Assembly (NCBI GenBank): GCA_018366495.1 | Contig: JAGZHZ010000001.1 | Location: 62,001-126,000 of the forward strand | DNA length: 64,000 bases | Direction: 5' to 3' | Origin: Clostridiales bacterium | GTDB lineage: Bacteria > Bacillota > Clostridia > Lachnospirales > Lachnospiraceae | In this document: piece by piece, positions 63,869 to 64,000 of the stretch | Layout of the letters: each line of letters opens with the position of its first letter | Numbering within the stretch: the stretch's first letter is position 1 | Program-made: the position numbers and the translations under genes | The notes under the pieces: model-generated | What the model saw: only the letters and a program-made list of their open reading frames with translations | Databases searched by the model: none | Told to the model about the DNA's origin: nothing

Positions 63869-63909
63869 ATCCCCCTTTCACTTTATAAGCAGCCCCTTTT
63901 CCTTCTCCT

Positions 63910-64000
63910 TTATTTCTTGTCTATTTGCTTTAGTTTCCTTATTTCTGCTGTCGCTTTAGATTTCTTTTCAGCCAAAATCAAAGTGATCTTAGAAATCAAA
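63910..64000 (-). CDS. Possible 3' end of a gene entering from the right edge
   Basis: A minus-strand frame is open from the window edge to a TAA at 63912-63910. Its 29 residues are Lys-rich and helical (AEKKSKATAEIRKLKQIDKK at the end), as C-termini often are. It would be the gene just upstream of the duplicated-repeat gene. The piece is too short to identify and could be chance. Confidence 0.3.
   Translation of the reverse strand, partial: LISKITLILAEKKSKATAEIRKLKQIDKK

Noticed and set aside
1..64000. CRISPR arrays, tRNA or rRNA genes, prophage and intact insertion sequences
   Set aside because: No regularly spaced direct repeats, tRNA cloverleaf-like clusters, rRNA signatures, integrase or transposase frames were seen; the only structural RNA identified with confidence is RNase P RNA.

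Overview
The window is a densely packed chromosomal segment of a low-GC, endospore-forming anaerobic Firmicute. Gene content and order point to the family Lachnospiraceae (gut Clostridia, Dorea/Mediterraneibacter-like), but the sequence alone does not fix genus or species. Evidence for this: spo0A, spoIVB and a complete spoIIIAA-AH operon; an uninterrupted spoIIIA ... nusB-xseA-xseB-ispA-dxs-tlyA-nadK-argR-recN-spoIVB ... spo0A block in the Clostridia/Bacillus order; strong AGGAGG ribosome sites; consensus sigma-A promoters; and AT-rich spacers. No tRNA, rRNA, CRISPR array, intact transposon or prophage was seen.

Layout. 1-1652: 3' part of an asparagine synthetase gene. 1757-8078: lower glycolysis on the minus strand (gap, pgk, tpiA and, separately, gpmI), with an Mrr-like nuclease gene and a 55-residue ORF between them. 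8432-12475: a PHP-family histidinol-phosphatase gene converging on, and overlapping, an Rrf2-iscS-iscU-mnmA operon for Fe-S and tRNA sulfur chemistry. 12641-16540: SpoVB-like flippase, a secreted cell-wall-binding-repeat protein and glycogen synthase. 16636-20175: spo0A and spoIVB, which are normally neighbours, separated here by an RNA 2'-phosphotransferase gene (kptA) and a small gene broken by an amber codon. 20263-29340: DNA repair, arginine repressor, NAD kinase, isoprenoid and exonuclease VII genes. 29419-36091: prfC and spoIIIAH-AA.

36092-38735: an RNA-rich stretch with an orphan promoter/terminator pair that outlines a putative ~310-nt RNA, then gdhA with an attenuator-like hairpin in its leader, then the RNase P RNA gene. 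38736-50724: nucleoside kinase, Nif3-like, trmK, dnaG, dgt, comEC, a GerMN-domain lipoprotein, a histidine kinase, its response regulator and comEA. The usual rpoD is absent between dnaG and trmK. 50826-57260: YdcZ-type transporter and the arginine cluster argC-J-B-D with divergent argG; its repressor argR lies about 30 kb away. 57524-64000: small membrane protein, DegV, a lineage-restricted protein, htpG behind a perfect CIRCE element, and a two-gene unit for secreted or membrane proteins of unknown function, one of which is an internal tandem duplication.

Most of the window is ordinary housekeeping and sporulation. Points worth a second look: the orphan RNA unit at 36.2-36.5 kb; the gdhA leader attenuator; the response regulator-kinase-GerMN lipoprotein trio, which resembles actinobacterial MtrA-MtrB-LpqB and is embedded between comEA and comEC; HrcA-type control of an HtpG with acidic insertions; the kptA/pseudogene insertion between spoIVB and spo0A; and the duplicated exported protein with its Cys-rich partner at 61.8-63.9 kb.
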